A stretch of 64,000 nt of DNA from Adiantum capillus-veneris (Eukaryota; Streptophyta; Polypodiopsida; Polypodiales; Pteridaceae), in NCBI GenBank assembly GCA_014529385.2, contig CM043945.1, positions 548,312-612,311 of the forward strand. Direction: 5' to 3'. Within the stretch, counting starts at the first letter, position 1. Each line of letters starts with the position of its first letter. Below the pieces are notes generated by a model. That model worked only from the letters and a program-made list of their open reading frames with translations. It had not been told where the DNA came from and did no database searches. Positions 1 to 10,153 of this stretch are shown one piece after another. The translations under genes and the position numbers were made by a program.

Positions 1-1
1 G

Positions 2-499
2 AATGATTCCGGGATTACTGTGATCTTCTTAGAGGGAACAAACTCAAGAGGAGCCCTAGTCTATTCTGACTATCGAGGCCGCAAGTGCATTTGTATCGAA
101 GAGAGGCCAGCACAAATATTGGAGATAATCCACGTGTATGATGCTGGAGATAGATTCCGAGACGAAAAGGGGAACCACTATTTAATAGTTAGCAACCCTG
201 AACGTTACAACAGATATGGAGATAACGTGGCTAAAGGGAAAATGGTTTCCAAAACTCAAGATCTGCCACCAAACATTGATTGGCACGGAGCTATTTTTAT
301 TTACGATAAGAAAACAATCAGGATTCCAACTTATAACGAGAATGTGGGAATCTACAAACACGAGAGTGAGGGTATTGTCTCTTACTTTCGCAGCAAAGAA
401 CCATATGTAAACGAACTAAGCAAAGACAAGGTTCTTTACTTATTCTGTTATGAAACTGCTACGGGAAAGGGCATAGTTTTTGTTGATAGATATGGGTGA
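2..499 (+). pseudogene. Accessory ORF0 of Ty3 element A (partial at window edge)
   Basis: The frame is open from base 2 to a TGA at 497-499 and continues left of the window, so no true start is visible. It resembles the ORF at 14527-15207 on the minus strand of element C. Shared blocks are a GNHYL/GTQYL motif, then NP, then a WHGAIF/LEFKVYY block, then an I-R-I....GIY motif and a final YLFCYET/YICWTDT block. It is unrelated to any retroviral-type domain I recognise. Position before gag suggests an extra pre-gag protein, as some plant Tat-lineage elements carry, but that lineage assignment is inference. After the TGA the same frame stays open to 877 with Gln, Pro and Ser-rich sequence. Confidence 0.6.
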
Positions 500-560
500 G
501 AATACCAACGTATTCTCCCAGAGGAAGTAGAAAGAGCAACAGGTCCAAAAGCATCAGCAT

Positions 561-929
561 ATGCCCCTAAGGAAATGTCGAGAGCCATCCACACCCCAAG
601 AAAGTCAACGAATCCATTTTCAGATGAGTATGACACTACCTCACATTCCACCAGACCACAAGCATTCAACAACCAAGACCAACCAGCAAACCAGCCATCA
701 TTGCAGGCATGGCTTCGGCAGAGTGCAACAATGGAACCAGATCGAAACCGAGATGGTTATCCAACCGCACGAGGGCTCAGGGATTTGCAAGAACCACCAC
801 ACTATTCAAGGTATCAAGCAGAGAGTAAGACAAAGACCCAAGGTTCGATCGAGCTTGGAGGACCACCCATTGAATGAGTTGGAAGAGAAGAACCACCTCC
901 AGCGAGAACCGTTAGAAATTATGGCTTAG
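561..929 (+). pseudogene. Low-complexity linker between ORF0 and gag
   Basis: Two overlapping frames are open here. The frame continuous with ORF0 (575-877) encodes a hydrophilic Gln/Asn/Pro/Ser/Arg-rich stretch without a recognised domain. It probably represents the N-terminal tail of gag or the C-terminal tail of ORF0. I see no start context that would make it a separate gene. Confidence 0.35.
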
Positions 930-1111
930 GAGCACCGTTGGGCGAGGAACCAACCTATTACAGAAGGCCTAAGGAGGTGTATAGACTTGGACAGGGTGAT
1001 CCAATGATGAGGTTTGTAGAACATCGCAAAATTCGACCTTCTCAAGCGCAAAAATGAGTAAACAATAAATACACAAGAAACAGAGACCCAAGAGATCATG
1101 TAGCAGCCTTT

Positions 1112-1378
1112 GTGCGTGTAATAAGAGCCGAAGAGGTGTTAGATTTTCCTACCCAATTTGCAGGGTTTGGACTAACCCTAGAGGATGATGTTGCAACTTG
1201 GTTTGACTCTGTGGAGCGTAGAGACTTTGAGTCGATGGAGGAAGTGTTTGACGAGTTTATTGAGGAATTCTCTCAAAGGGGAATAGCTCATAATACCGTC
1301 TCACAAATCCATAAATTCAAAAAAAAAAGATGGAGAATCTGTACGGAAGGCAGTCCTAAGACTAAAAAGATATGTTAA
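1112..1378 (+). pseudogene. Retrotransposon gag core (capsid-like) fragment
   Basis: The 88-residue frame contains the hallmark order of plant Ty3 gag cores: FAGFGLTLEDDVATWFDSV, then a FDEFIEEFSQRG block, as in the Retrotrans_gag family where a conserved A..W......L is followed by F...F...F. It would form part of the virus-like particle shell. An A-rich run at about 1318-1329 precedes a frame change, and the rest of gag up to about 1650 is in other frames. Conservation is enough for family assignment but the copy is broken. Confidence 0.7.
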
Positions 1379-1664
1379 GTTCTGTCCTGTTGAAGAACTG
1401 CCAACCTAGTCCAGACTTATGCTAATATTCATCCAAGGACTAAGGAATGCAGATCTCTAGAAAGACTTACATATGAAGAGGAGCACGACGTTGAATGAGT
1501 TGACCAAGGAGGCTTTGTACCTTGTGGACAATTGTGCGGTCTACAAAGAAGGGGATTTTAAGGACCTTGATGACGATTCATCTTCACAATAGAGTGAGAG
1601 CAAGTCTTCCAAGACAACACTAAAAGAAGAAATAGCGATAAACCAGGAGCAACTCATAGATGAA

Positions 1665-2142
1665 GTGCTAAAAAAGATCAACCTGTACGCCAAACCCCAG
1701 GCTAAACAGCCCAAGTGGTGTGCTATTGAACAAAAATGGACAAACCATGGGACCGAGGAATGTTACTATAACAAGGGATATGTGAGGGAGAGGCCTTATG
1801 CTCCCCAAGATCCCGTAGCTTCCCCTCAAGTTCCACCTATGCCTAGATATCAAGCAGGCAACTTACCAGGCCCTGTAGGTGTAGAAAGACCACAATCGGT
1901 GTTGGGTGCAACAACCACCCCTACCAGGTTTACGACCAGTTGGTATAAGATACACACCAACGGTAACGAAATCAGAAGAAAAGGCTTTGGTGCCTATGCA
2001 TGAATATTATGAAGATCCCAATGGATATGCGGCAAACCCTGTCTATTATCCACCGGAAGAACCGTCAACACCAGAACCATGGAGCATGATGGTTCTGGAT
2101 GCGCTTCTAAAAGCTTATGAAGCTCGACTTAAAAAAAACTAA
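1665..2142 (+). pseudogene. Gag C-terminal zinc-knuckle-like and Pro-rich region
   Basis: Two overlapping frames (1665-2003 and 1906-2142) follow the gag core. The first holds KWCAIEQKWTNHGTEECYY, a degenerate knuckle with one Cys, a His and a final Cys, in the place where plant Ty3 gag proteins bind RNA. It is followed by a Pro-rich segment. The frame changes at about 1990 into a second Pro/Tyr-rich segment. No catalytic function is expected. Confidence 0.5.
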
Positions 2143-2160
2143 ACCCAGGAGCAAAGGTGG

Positions 2161-3021
2161 ATGACTTATCCATATGCAGAAATAGAAAAACAAAGGTTGG
2201 ATATGTGTAAAAAGATGATCGAGACGGCTCAATCATTGATGGAAGACCCGTTGGGTAAACCGACGAATTTCCATGACGCACCAGCTCCAACCCCTATCCA
2301 ACCAACGTTAGAGAAACATGAAGAAAAAAAGGAAAGACTCACTAATAATTATGAGTCCAAAGGAGAGCCTTTCATAGTGCCAAATACCACTAATGAGGCA
2401 AGTGACGAGGTCCATCCTAAAATATTGGCAGAAATGGGAAAGGATGGTAACGGTCTAGATGATCTGTGGAAGCAAATCAGGGAGGCCAACGAGGCTAATA
2501 GGATGAGTAACCACATGAATAGCACGAGAAAAGAAAAGAATGTGATCTTACCTCCTATTGAAGAATTTGAGACAAGATCACAAATGAACTTTGAGATACA
2601 TTCACAAGGGGGAGACCAAGGATCTATTAGTTCGGGGCACAGCCAACCAGACTCTTTGAGAACTTTACCCTCTTACCTAGGGGAATATGAAGCTAAGTCG
2701 GAAGTGAGAGGAATCCCATATCAAAGACTTTCTTCTAACAAGGTGATGGATTCACAAGGATTGATTGAGCTGTTATCCACCCCTGTGGCATGCACAATCA
2801 CGTTAGCAGAACTCCTAAGGTTAAGGCCAAACATGTGGACCACAGTAGGAAAATGCCTAGAAAAATTTGGAGTAAAAGACCCCACCTTGAAGCTACAAGA
2901 AGGAATCAGGGAGTTGGACAGAACTAACTTGAACACTAGGCCAGTACCATTGAATAAGGTTGGAGAATATTGCGAGGGAGAAGATGGAAACACGACGCTA
3001 CCGGTAGAATTCAAGGAGTAG
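2161..3021 (+). pseudogene. Gag-protease connector of Ty3 element A
   Basis: A 286-residue open frame, mostly charged and low in complexity. Near its end it has the block TPVACTITLAELLRLRP, which resembles the conserved segment just before protease in plant Tat-like Ty3 polyproteins. It ends at a stop at 3019-3021, where the protease frame takes over after a frameshift near 3010. It probably was continuous with the protease in the ancestor. Confidence 0.55.
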
Positions 3022-3281
3022 TTTCCAAAGCTATTCTTGACAGTGGAGCAAGAGTTGCTATCGCCACCAAGGAAATCTGGAAAAAATGGGAAAAACCAGC
3101 TTTGAGGGCTACCAGAATGAAGCTGCAGTTGGCAGATGGGTTCATGGAGAAGCCTCTAGGACTCTTAGAAAAAGTAATTGTCACTTCGTGCGGAATCGAG
3201 TACGAGCATACATTTGCAATAGTTGATTTTGACAAAAAGAACAATTATGAGATAATCTTGGGACGACCATTCATGCGATAA
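2970..3281 (+). pseudogene. Aspartic protease (retropepsin) domain
   Basis: The frame encodes AILDSGARVAIATKEIW, a canonical D-S-G active-site loop, followed about 65 residues later by EIILGRPFM, the usual I-L-G-R flap-distal motif of Ty3 proteases. Such enzymes act as dimers to cut the polyprotein. The TAA at 3279-3281 interrupts the frame, which carries on as KMVQDWGYD in the next ORF, so a single base change (for example CAA to TAA) explains the break. Confidence 0.85.
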
Positions 3282-3287
3282 CGGAAG

Positions 3288-3734
3288 ATGGTCCAAGATT
3301 GGGGTTATGACCACATATACCTCAGACATGGCGAGACGACCACTAAAATACACCTGAAGGACTATAGTTACAAAGATGTAAACCAAACACCTGTGGAAGA
3401 GTTTGATTCGGCTATAGTAGTAGGATTGGAACTACCAGCATGGTTAGGGAAACCAAAAGAGCTATGGATGTGCGGAGCTTCACATTGTGGAAGCTTAAGA
3501 AAAGAGGAATGCGTCTTAGAAAGAGCAATTGAGGACAAAGAGTATATTCCGGAACCTTTCCCTGAAGATGCCTTGGAACCTCTAGAATGGGAACACATAC
3601 TGGCAACATTAGATGTCTGTACCATTACCGATAGTCCAACAACAAAATTTTGCGATAAGGATTGCTACGATGTGCTACCCTACTACATGGTAAGTGTTGT
3701 GCCAGAAAAAGAGACGGTAGAACCTACGGAATAA
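3288..3734 (+). pseudogene. Protease-RT linker of element A
   Basis: This frame continues the protease frame after one stop. It contains the segment usually found between protease and RT in plant Ty3 elements, with no RT motif. It ends at TAA 3732-3734, and in-frame sequence continues for some 200 bases with an Arg-rich stretch. Function of the linker is unknown. Confidence 0.5.
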
Positions 3735-3960
3735 GAAGAGTTTTACAACTCCTCTGAACATTTAGAAGTAAATGATGATGCCAATAATGAGTGTTCAGAC
3801 ACCTCAATTGCGCGTGGTAATGAAGCAGAGAATATCAAGTTTTATGATTTTGCTAATCAACACCCTAGACGCCAAGAACGCTATAGGAGAAAAAGAGCAG
3901 GAAACAAAGTAAGAGAGAACCTGATGCCCAGGATAAAAGGTAGAACTCACTATTTGATGC
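3735..3960 (+). other. Scar of missing RT fingers and palm
   Basis: Between the linker and the RT thumb/connection (FMGHCGYYRRFI at 3964) there are only about 225 bases. A Ty3 RT needs roughly 600-700 bases for fingers and palm, including a YxDD box, and none is present in any frame. I infer an internal deletion of the RT core before this copy was inserted or during its decay. Confidence 0.7.
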
Positions 3961-4641
3961 TTGTTCATGGGGCACTGCGGATATTATCGAAGATTCATAT
4001 ACATGTATGCGGTTATCACACAACCTCTGTATTGTTTGCTAGTCAATTTCGAATGGACCAAGGAGTGTGAAACCTCATTCCAAAGGCTGAAGGAAAACCT
4101 TATATCAGCACCTGTACTAAAGGCACCAGATTGGGAAAAGATATTCCATGTGCACATTGATGCTTCAGCATATGCCATTGGAAGTATTCTAGCTCAACCG
4201 GGAGACGCAACAATGGATTTTCCAGTTTGCTATGTAAGCCGACAATTAAACAGTGTAGAAAAAAACTACACAACCACCGAGAGGGAAGGGTTAGGAATGA
4301 TTTATGCTGTAAAGAAATTTCGGCATTATTTGCTTGCAAACAAATTTGTGTTCTTCACGGATCATCAAGCTCTTTTATACCTAGTAAATAAACCTTGCAA
4401 TACAGGGAGAATCGTACGCTGGTTTATTATATTGCTAGAATTTGACTTCACATTGGTGGTCAAAAAGGGTAAAACCCATATGCGAGCTGATCATCTTTCA
4501 AGAATACACAACGGGGAAGCTCCTCAAGGGGTAGATGATGACATACGAGATGCTTATCTTTTCAACATTGAAATGGTACCCAAACGGTCTCAGGAAATAG
4601 TTAGCATTCTCCCCTTCGGAAGTGAGTTTGATAATACATAA
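3961..4641 (+). pseudogene. RT thumb/connection and RNase H
   Basis: The 226-residue frame begins with the GYYRRFI thumb motif typical of Ty3 RT. It runs into RNase H: HVHIDASAYAIGSILAQ (first catalytic D), then a Glu-bearing NYTTTEREGLGMIYAVKKF segment, then FFTDHQALLYL (third acidic residue), then RADHLSRI at the end. Spacing fits a complete RNase H. The TAA at 4639-4641 breaks the same frame that continues into integrase. Confidence 0.85.
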
Positions 4642-4686
4642 TGTAGATCCAAACAGCAAACAATTCGACAAACAAAAAACTTCCAG

Positions 4687-5805
4687 TTGATAGCAGGACG
4701 GCTGTATCATCTTGAATCTGACCTAATCCTACGATTATGTATAAATCTGGAAGAATTCGAGTGCTACCTTGAAGAGGCACATGTCCAGGGTTGTGCACTT
4801 CATTGTTCGACAATGAAAACACACCAGAGACTGAAACAGTTAGGGGTTTATTGGCCAACTATGTATGCGGATACACATTCTTATGTTACCAATTGTACAG
4901 TATGTAGTGCCAAACGACCAGTGGATCACGCAACTTTGTTTCGGGTGAACATAGCACCTGCATGGAGTCAATATATCATTGACTTCCTAACCACTGGAAC
5001 ATTCCCTGAGAACATTACAAGAGCACGGGAAAAAGCTATAGAGTTGGAAGCTCGTGACTTTCAGTTAATTGGAAATCAACTCTATAAGCGGGGAAAGGAC
5101 AATCAACTTAGAATCTGTGCAAGTGAAAGCGAATACCTGCTGATTCTAGAACATGCACATAGCGGAGTAAGTGGAGGCCATTTTTCGGGCGATAAGACAA
5201 CAAAAATTGTCTTAACTGCAGGAATTTGGTGGTCTTTATTGCACATGGATGCCAATGAGTTTGTAAAGCATTGTGATGCTTGTCAACGCACCAAGATACC
5301 AATAAAAAGTCGAACCCATACCCAATATATCATTGTGGCTACGGACTATCTCACAAAATGGGTCGAAGCCAAAGCAACACAAAAAGCTGATGCACACACC
5401 ACGGCTCAATTTTTGTATGAGAATGTTTTTGTACATTACGGGTTACCAATAGAAATTGTCAGTGACCGTGGAACACACTTCCTCAATGAAGTCATTGAAT
5501 ATCTACTAGATGAATTCATGGTCATACATAGGAAATCAGCACCATACCATCCACAGACCAATGGGCAAGCTGAGGCCACAAACAAAACACTATGCACAGT
5601 TCTCACTAAAATAGTGTCAGAATCAAGAACCAATTGGGATCAGCAGTTGCACTCAACACTATGGGCATACAGGGTAGCTTATAAAACATCAATACAACAT
5701 GATGTTTGGGCTAGATGCTATACTACCCATAGAGTTTTTAATCCCAACTCTACGAGTAGAAACAAGCTTGGAATGGACAGGGCACGAACTCTCGTCAAGA
5801 ATTAA
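4687..5805 (+). pseudogene. Integrase with two HHCC-like modules
   Basis: Same frame as RNase H. Residues about 31-75 form one zinc-binding-like module (HVQGCALH, YWPTM, CTVC). A second, better one follows: HAHSGVSGGH with CDACQR. The catalytic core keeps VATDYLTKWVEA, SDRGTHF (second D) and TNGQAEATNK (third E). The segment holding the first catalytic Asp (normally D-F-I-G-P) is deleted between SRTHTQ and YIIVATDY. It therefore cannot be active. The frame shifts at about 5700, where the neighbouring frame resumes the C-terminal part. Confidence 0.85.
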
Positions 5806-6110
5806 TGATCTTGAAAAGATAGATGAAGTCCGCTTACGAGCTGTCGCTTCAATCTATGCTAAAAAGAGAAGACAAAAGTAATTTTTTGACAAACATGTGC
5901 GTACCAAAGAGTTCAAAACAGGTGATTACGTACTTGTTTATACCTTGAAGCAACATGCCAAGAAACTGAAAAAGTGAGGGATGGGACCATTCGTGATTCA
6001 TGATCTATCACAAAGTGGAGTTGTCAAGGGTGCTACATTAGCAGGTGAAGAAATTCCAAACTGGATTAGTGGGTGTCGACTGAGGAGATATAATCTACCA
6101 CTCACGCAGA
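5699..6110 (+). pseudogene. Integrase C-terminal domain
   Basis: This frame contains FGLDAILPIEF, the conserved segment after the integrase core, then KTGDYVLVYTLK and GPFVIHDLSQSG...LRRY, which match the SH3-like C-terminal domain (G-D-x-V-L and G-P-F/Y motifs) of Ty3 integrases. It has a TAA at 5879-5881 and a TGA just before 5981. No chromodomain is seen after it. Confidence 0.8.
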
Positions 6111-6691
6111 AGATGCTCCAACAAATTCACCAAGGAAAGCAAAGAATGCAGAAAAAAGAGAGAGTACGGGAGGAGGCTCAAGCCGAAGCACAAGAACGCA
6201 TTGCAAAAAGACGGCTTCTGCGACAACAACAACAGAGTAAACCACCATTGAGAGTCAATGCCATTCGACTGATGAACTTGGAGGAGGAAATAGTAGAGCC
6301 AATAATTACAGTCAAAGTGGGCAACAATCAAGTTGAATCAACAGCCTTGCTTGATTTGGGTTCTCAAGCAAATTTGATCTGTTGCGGATTATACCAACAG
6401 CTCAGAGTCACAGATCAACTTCATCCTACTTCACAAGTGCTGGAAAGTAGCACATCACACCCATTGAAAACATTAGGATGGACTATATTGCATGTACAGC
6501 TACATCAATATATTTACCCACACAAATTCTATGTGGTGACAGATGAAAGCACACAACAACCAATGATGCTAGGACAACCTTGGCAAAAAGCATACAATGT
6601 CCAGATAGACTGGAAAGCAGAGGCGATCAAAATTCAGCACGAACATGAACAACAAGTGATAGCTTTTGCTCAGAAATACCATTATGATTAA
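6111..6691 (+). pseudogene. Second retropepsin-like domain downstream of integrase
   Basis: Beyond the integrase end the frame stays open through an Arg/Gln/Lys-rich predicted helix (6120-6240), then IITVKVGNNQVESTALLDLG with SQANLI next. About 60 residues later it has FYVVT....QPMMLGQPW. That layout is a retropepsin: D-x-G-S loop, hydrophobic strand, and a final L-G-x-P motif. The active-site loop reads D-L-G-S rather than D-S/T-G, so activity is doubtful; it may bind RNA or peptide instead. Element B has a matching degenerate version at about 28260-28530. A second protease-like domain after integrase is not part of the standard Ty3 order. Confidence 0.55.
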
Positions 6692-6700
6692 CTTCCAGCC

Positions 6701-7336
6701 ATGCAATCACTGGCAACAAAGACAAAACAACAAATGCCATCAAAGAACATCATGAAACCTGAGACAAACAACCAGGTAAAATCCAACCATGCTAATCAGA
6801 GACAGTTGAAGTCACTGGCTACAATGCAAAAATCTAGGCTACCAAAACAAGGTAAACAAGTATGGATGCGGAAGGATATAAATGACATGGCGGGAAAGAA
6901 ACAATGTAACAACCGGATTCCAACAAAGCAGACGGTGCAACCCAAAACCAAGGTAACCAAACAGATATGGATCCCAAAGAAAATGCTTAGCCATAACCCA
7001 AATGTCACTCACATTTGGATACCAAAGCAAAACCCAAAGGGAATACCTACGGTACAAGCAACAATGGAAAGCAGACATTTGCAGGTCAACACGGAGAACC
7101 GATATATGTGGATGCCGATGACAGCCAAACCAGTGGCAAACAAGAAAGTGCCAAACCATCTACAAAAGTCGGCAGCAACAAACTACCAATGGAAAGCCAA
7201 GGCCATAAGGCCCCTAGCTATCACATCCCAGCCAATTCTATCCTCAGAAACAGCTACGACTCCATCAAAAGTGTCGGCAAAGCACTTGCCTCTTGCCAAA
7301 AAGATAATTAAACAGAGAGCAGTAGAGTTACAGTAG
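6701..7336 (+). pseudogene. Lys/Gln-rich C-terminal extension with W-I-P-K repeats
   Basis: In the same frame as the protease-like domain after one TAA (6689-6691). The 211 residues are highly basic and carry spaced copies of an aromatic motif: KQVWMRKD, KQIWIPKK, THIWIPKQ and RYMWMPMT. Element B encodes similar motifs (PVWIKGK, HIWAPKS) at about 29060-29200. Basic charge suggests nucleic-acid binding, which is inference. No known domain recognised. Confidence 0.5.
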
Positions 7337-7562
7337 CTACTTGCAAAGAAAGCAGGAAGCCTCGACGGCGAATGCCAATAAGCATCTTGCTTATTTCCTT
7401 CTCTTGCACAGCATTAATTTTTCCATGCATTGACCGAGTATGCATAAAATAGGGCCACATTAATCGGCCAGGGATTAGCACAAGTTTTTCAACCTATGCA
7501 TGGCACATACTTCGAGGCGAAACCTTGTCGTTCGAGAGGACTCCGACTAGGAGGGGGGGAGG
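7337..7562 (+). other. 3' untranslated region and polypurine tract of element A
   Basis: Non-coding. It shares a TCTTGCACAGCAT block and a TATGCATAAA block with the 3' region of element B (about 49670-49710). It ends in the purine run TAGGAGGGGGGGAGG at about 7548-7562, which looks like a plus-strand primer. Confidence 0.55.
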
Positions 7563-9160
7563 CATTCTCAATGCGGAACCAATAACAGAAACACCAAAAA
7601 AAGGGCATGATTTTCGACTATTTTAAGGATTGACGTTTGATTGCAAAATTTTCTATAGTAACCCAAGTATATATACCCTTACACAGCATGAAGCTACAGG
7701 TGTATGGGGCCAAACGCCAAATCAAGCCCCTAGGTGTGTGTATATAAGTAGAAATAGCCATTTTTCAGGCAAAATATTGATAAAACAGAGAAATCCGGCC
7801 ATAAAAATTGCATGTGAGTGTATATAATGTGTTGCGGTGATGTTTGTGATCTATTATGAATTTTGGGGATTTTTTGGGTTTGATTTGCTATTTTCCTTTT
7901 AATTTTGCTAATTTTTGGCAAAAAACTTTAAAAATACAAAAAGCAGGTGAAAAACAGTCGTAATGAAAAACAAAAAATATGGGGATGACCAGTGACTAAA
8001 GAACAACCTATGGTACAATGGGGGTGCAATTATGAGACTGGAGCGAAAAGCGTGTTTTGGCCAGGTTTTGACCGAAATGACAAATTTTTGGTAAACAGAG
8101 CAAATGGAGTCCAAATCAAGAAATTTCTGAGCCTAAGCTGCATCTCGCAAAAAGATAGTAGCACATGTCAAATTTCATGAAAAATGGTTCGGGGACCTCC
8201 ATTATAAGAAATTTTCACCCCATTTTTAGCTCATTCTCACTATTGACTTTGTGGAGAGAGCTTCTGCCACCTAGAGCGGATCGACCTTCCAGCAGCTTCT
8301 ACGACGCGCACGTCTACCCCGACCAGCTCCAGACATGAGAGGTAGGCTCACCACCTTGAGCTTTTCGCGCATATTTGTCATTATCTCGCGAAAACTAGCG
8401 TAGAGGTCACACACAAAGCAAGCGGTAGAGACCTGCAAGTAGAAACGGCGGCCTAAAAGCTAACCCAAAAGCAACAAGACTTCATCGGCAGCTTACCCTA
8501 GTCTAGGAGACCAGTCTTGGATAGCCAAAGGCAGTGGGAAACCATCGGCAAAAACCTTAATTCCCAGAAACCCACAAGAGGCCACCAAATAAGAAATCGG
8601 CGAAACGGCGACCAAGTGCTACCAAAATTTATGGGTAGGAGCATCTCGACATGCTCGACAAGTCCATATGACCCGCATGACCAAAAAGTGACCCGAAGCG
8701 GCACTAAACCTCAGAAACGGCATCAGACACACAAAGCGTCAAAATGCACTCGTGGCCAAACCACAAGTCCATTTGCCACCAAACTTCATGAGCGGCTTTC
8801 CTAGACCATCAACAACCAAGTCCTATGATGGTAGACCACCACAAATCATCAAAGGTACGTAAACGCAACCACGGATTCTTCTAGAGCGACAAATTGCCAA
8901 ATGAAGCTCTGATGAAGCCAAAGTCGACAAAAACCATACGACAAGGATCCCCAAGGGATTGGGAAGCTATGGAGACCAACATCGAGGAATTTCATTGCCA
9001 AAAAGCACTCCAAAAGTCAAAAAACGGCTCGGAGGCTCTGAAGTCCACACAGGGAGTTATACTCTATCCATTTGACTTTTTTGTTGAAATTAGGCTCAAA
9101 AGGGACTTAAGGGGGCAAAGGGCAAGCACTCGGAGCACTAACACTTAAAAAATCATCAGG
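7563..9160. other. Non-coding stretch, possible LTR and leader
   Basis: No convincing gene. TATA-like sites occur at about 7668 (TATATATACC) and 7739 (TGTATATAAG). The 7563-8400 part may be the 3' LTR of element A, but its start does not read TG and no second copy is in the window. The remainder leads into the palindrome array. ORFs at 8517-8804 and 8894-9148 have no recognisable domain and I do not call them genes. Confidence 0.4.
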
Positions 9161-10032
9161 AGACATCCTACGCGTAGGATGTCTCAAGGGAACTTTTTGG
9201 CACAAAACCCAACAATTTTTGTCATGCACATGTTCTGAATGACATTTGGAAGTCCTACACCAAGTTTCATCACTTTTGGATCAGATTTGACCTCATATGC
9301 ATGGAAAAACGCAAAGTTAGGGCATAAAGGCACTAATGGACCATTGATCACAATTTGGGTAGATTGTTCATCATGGGTAGCAATTGATGTCCAAATGGGT
9401 TGAAACTTGGTATATGGGCTCAATGCATCATGGTATTGGCTCCTATGATGTCATTTCTTGCACAGAAGGCTAAATTTAAGCTTAAGACATCCTACGCGTA
9501 GGATGTCTATTTCATCAGAATTGCATGAAACTTGTTGTGGGTTGTCCTTGGCCTATGGAACATGGCCACGTTCTTGGATTTGAATTTGGATAAGATTTGA
9601 TGCTTGTAAGGCTCTGTGAGGTCTTTTGGGCTCAAAAAGTGTTTCTTGAAGGTGTTGGGGGTCAAAAGTGATTAGAATGGCTTCAAACTTGATATATGGG
9701 CTCTTGCTGATGAGGTAATCAAATCTGGAATGAAAAAACTTCCCTTCCATGCCAAAAAGGTCCATTAGACATCCTACGCGTAGGATGTCTAATTCCTCAT
9801 TTTTACTCCCTGACCACACAGAAAGTTAGCTGATGTGTATGTGAATGTGTTGTGCAAGTTTCATGAGATTTGGACAAGATTTGGTACTAAAGCCTAAATC
9901 AGCCCAAAAATCCACTTTTTTTCGTCCAAATTCAAATCCAAGCTTATAACCATGTTCCATGAGCCTTACACTACCTACATGTCAAGTATGAACCAATTAT
10001 GAAGAAAAAGACATCCTACGCGTAGGATGTCT
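9161..10032. repeat. Array of four identical 24-bp palindromes
   Basis: Perfect self-complementary 24-mers, half-site AGACATCCTACG followed by its reverse complement, lie at 9161-9184, 9485-9508, 9767-9790 and 10009-10032 (spacings 324, 282 and 242). The spacers are degenerate and share phrases such as AAGTTTCATGA and TTTGGACAAGATTTGG. A truncated copy (AGACATCCTACGTG) sits in the LTR at 14215. They precede the first ORF of this element. They could be protein-binding sites or RNA hairpins. Confidence 0.9.
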
Positions 10033-10153
10033 AGATGGATTTTTTTTGGCCAGATTTGCACTGTGAGCACATGCACAGCTTCACAAGTTCCTTTTAAGCT
10101 ATAATTTCAATTTCAAGTCATTTGGATAAGTAAAACTCAGTTTAGCAGCTGAT

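Larger units (their letters stand above)
1..7562 (+). mobile_element. Ty3-type LTR retrotransposon A, 3' part, degenerate
   Basis: A plus-strand series of broken ORFs reads in Ty3 order: accessory ORF0, gag, protease, RNase H, integrase, then a 3' extension and a purine-rich tract at 7549-7562. The left end lies outside the window, so the 5' LTR and primer site are not visible. The RT core is missing and at least six in-frame stops or frameshifts break the frame, so this copy is not autonomous. The 3' untranslated stretch at about 7400-7480 resembles that of element B at about 49660-49760, which ties A and B to one family. The right end is uncertain, because no TG-initiated LTR follows the purine tract directly. 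Confidence 0.8.
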
